From contig LNGK01000002.1 in assembly GCA_001510575.1 (NCBI GenBank), forward strand, positions 1,848,144-1,912,143: a DNA stretch of 64,000 nucleotides, in the 5' to 3' direction. Positions 63,801 to 64,000 of the stretch are shown here, one piece after another (the stretch's first letter is position 1; every line of letters starts with the position of its first letter). The notes below the pieces were generated by a model. It saw only the letters and a program-made list of their open reading frames with translations, had not been told where the DNA came from and made no database searches. This stretch comes from Knoxdaviesia capensis (taxonomy: Eukaryota; Ascomycota; Sordariomycetes; Microascales; Gondwanamycetaceae). The position numbers and the translations under genes are program-made.

Positions 63801-64000
63801 CTGAGGCTGGCTTGCAGGAGCAGTCAATGATCGGCACGGCCGTTTATTCGTGTTTGCCAGTGCAGACTAGCAAACGCCACAGGGGGGATCCAAGGAAAAG
63901 TCAACGCTCATTGGAATATGTCAGACGAATGGCAATTAACAAGCAATACTGTACTGTATGGGGCTTCAGTCTGAACGCTTTCGGTTGGAGTGATAGAGCA
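60812..64000. other. Gene-poor right end
   Basis: No confirmed gene. A 62-codon open frame from ATG 61333 to 61521 (+) has fairly C-ending codons and a possible donor (GTATAAG) near 61456, so it could be a first exon, but no second exon was found. Open stretches at about 62690-62870 (+) also read as protein-like in two frames but could not be joined. Single GTAC-type words lie at about 63458 and 63946-63959. Confidence 0.45.

Overview
This window looks like nuclear DNA of a filamentous ascomycete (Pezizomycotina, probably Sordariomycetes; I cannot name a species). The evidence is short introns (about 56-310 bp) with GT...AG ends and CTAAC/CTGAC branch sites, strongly C-ending codon use in the housekeeping genes, CT-rich 5' leaders, and a set of fungal orthologues. 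Two short N-gaps (24180-24248 and 49861-49889) show that it is a draft assembly.

Layout. Positions 1-5.8 kb are gene-poor. At 5.8-9.35 kb (+) lies a Hos3-type histone deacetylase. It converges on a histidinol-phosphate phosphatase (HIS2) at 11.17-10.08 kb (-). A MOSC-domain protein follows at 13.56-15.05 kb (+), divergent from HIS2. A 71-residue Cys/His-rich protein sits alone at 17.59-17.37 kb (-). From 17.6 to 32.3 kb there is no supportable gene, only simple repeats and purine-rich tracts. A cluster follows: a Vip1/Asp1-type PP-InsP5 kinase (37.73-32.28 kb, -), the SSU-processome WD protein Utp21 (40.26-43.64 kb, +) and a type II phosphatidylinositol 4-kinase, Lsb6 (44.79-47.64 kb, +). Positions 47.6-59.0 kb are again gene-poor. 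At 59.0-60.8 kb (+) is an intron-rich SAM-dependent methyltransferase with codon use unlike the other genes. The last 3 kb hold no gene I can support.

The genes do not form a single pathway. They cover chromatin (Hos3), histidine synthesis (HIS2), a probable molybdenum-cofactor-type domain (MOSC), inositol pyrophosphate and phosphoinositide signalling (Vip1, Lsb6) and ribosome biogenesis (Utp21). Vip1 and Lsb6 both act on inositol compounds and lie about 7 kb apart, with Utp21 between them; a functional link is only a suggestion.

The most useful new observations are the small zinc-binding-like gene hidden in a desert; the methyltransferase, rebuilt here from ten exons including two of 14 nt and one apparent GC-AG intron; a 22-nt micro-exon at the start of the Vip1 kinase domain; a dispersed family of 14-bp GTAC-type palindromes confined to intergenic DNA; and polypurine tracts resembling minus-strand 5' leaders that have no gene attached. 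I found no tRNA, rRNA, CRISPR or intact transposon.
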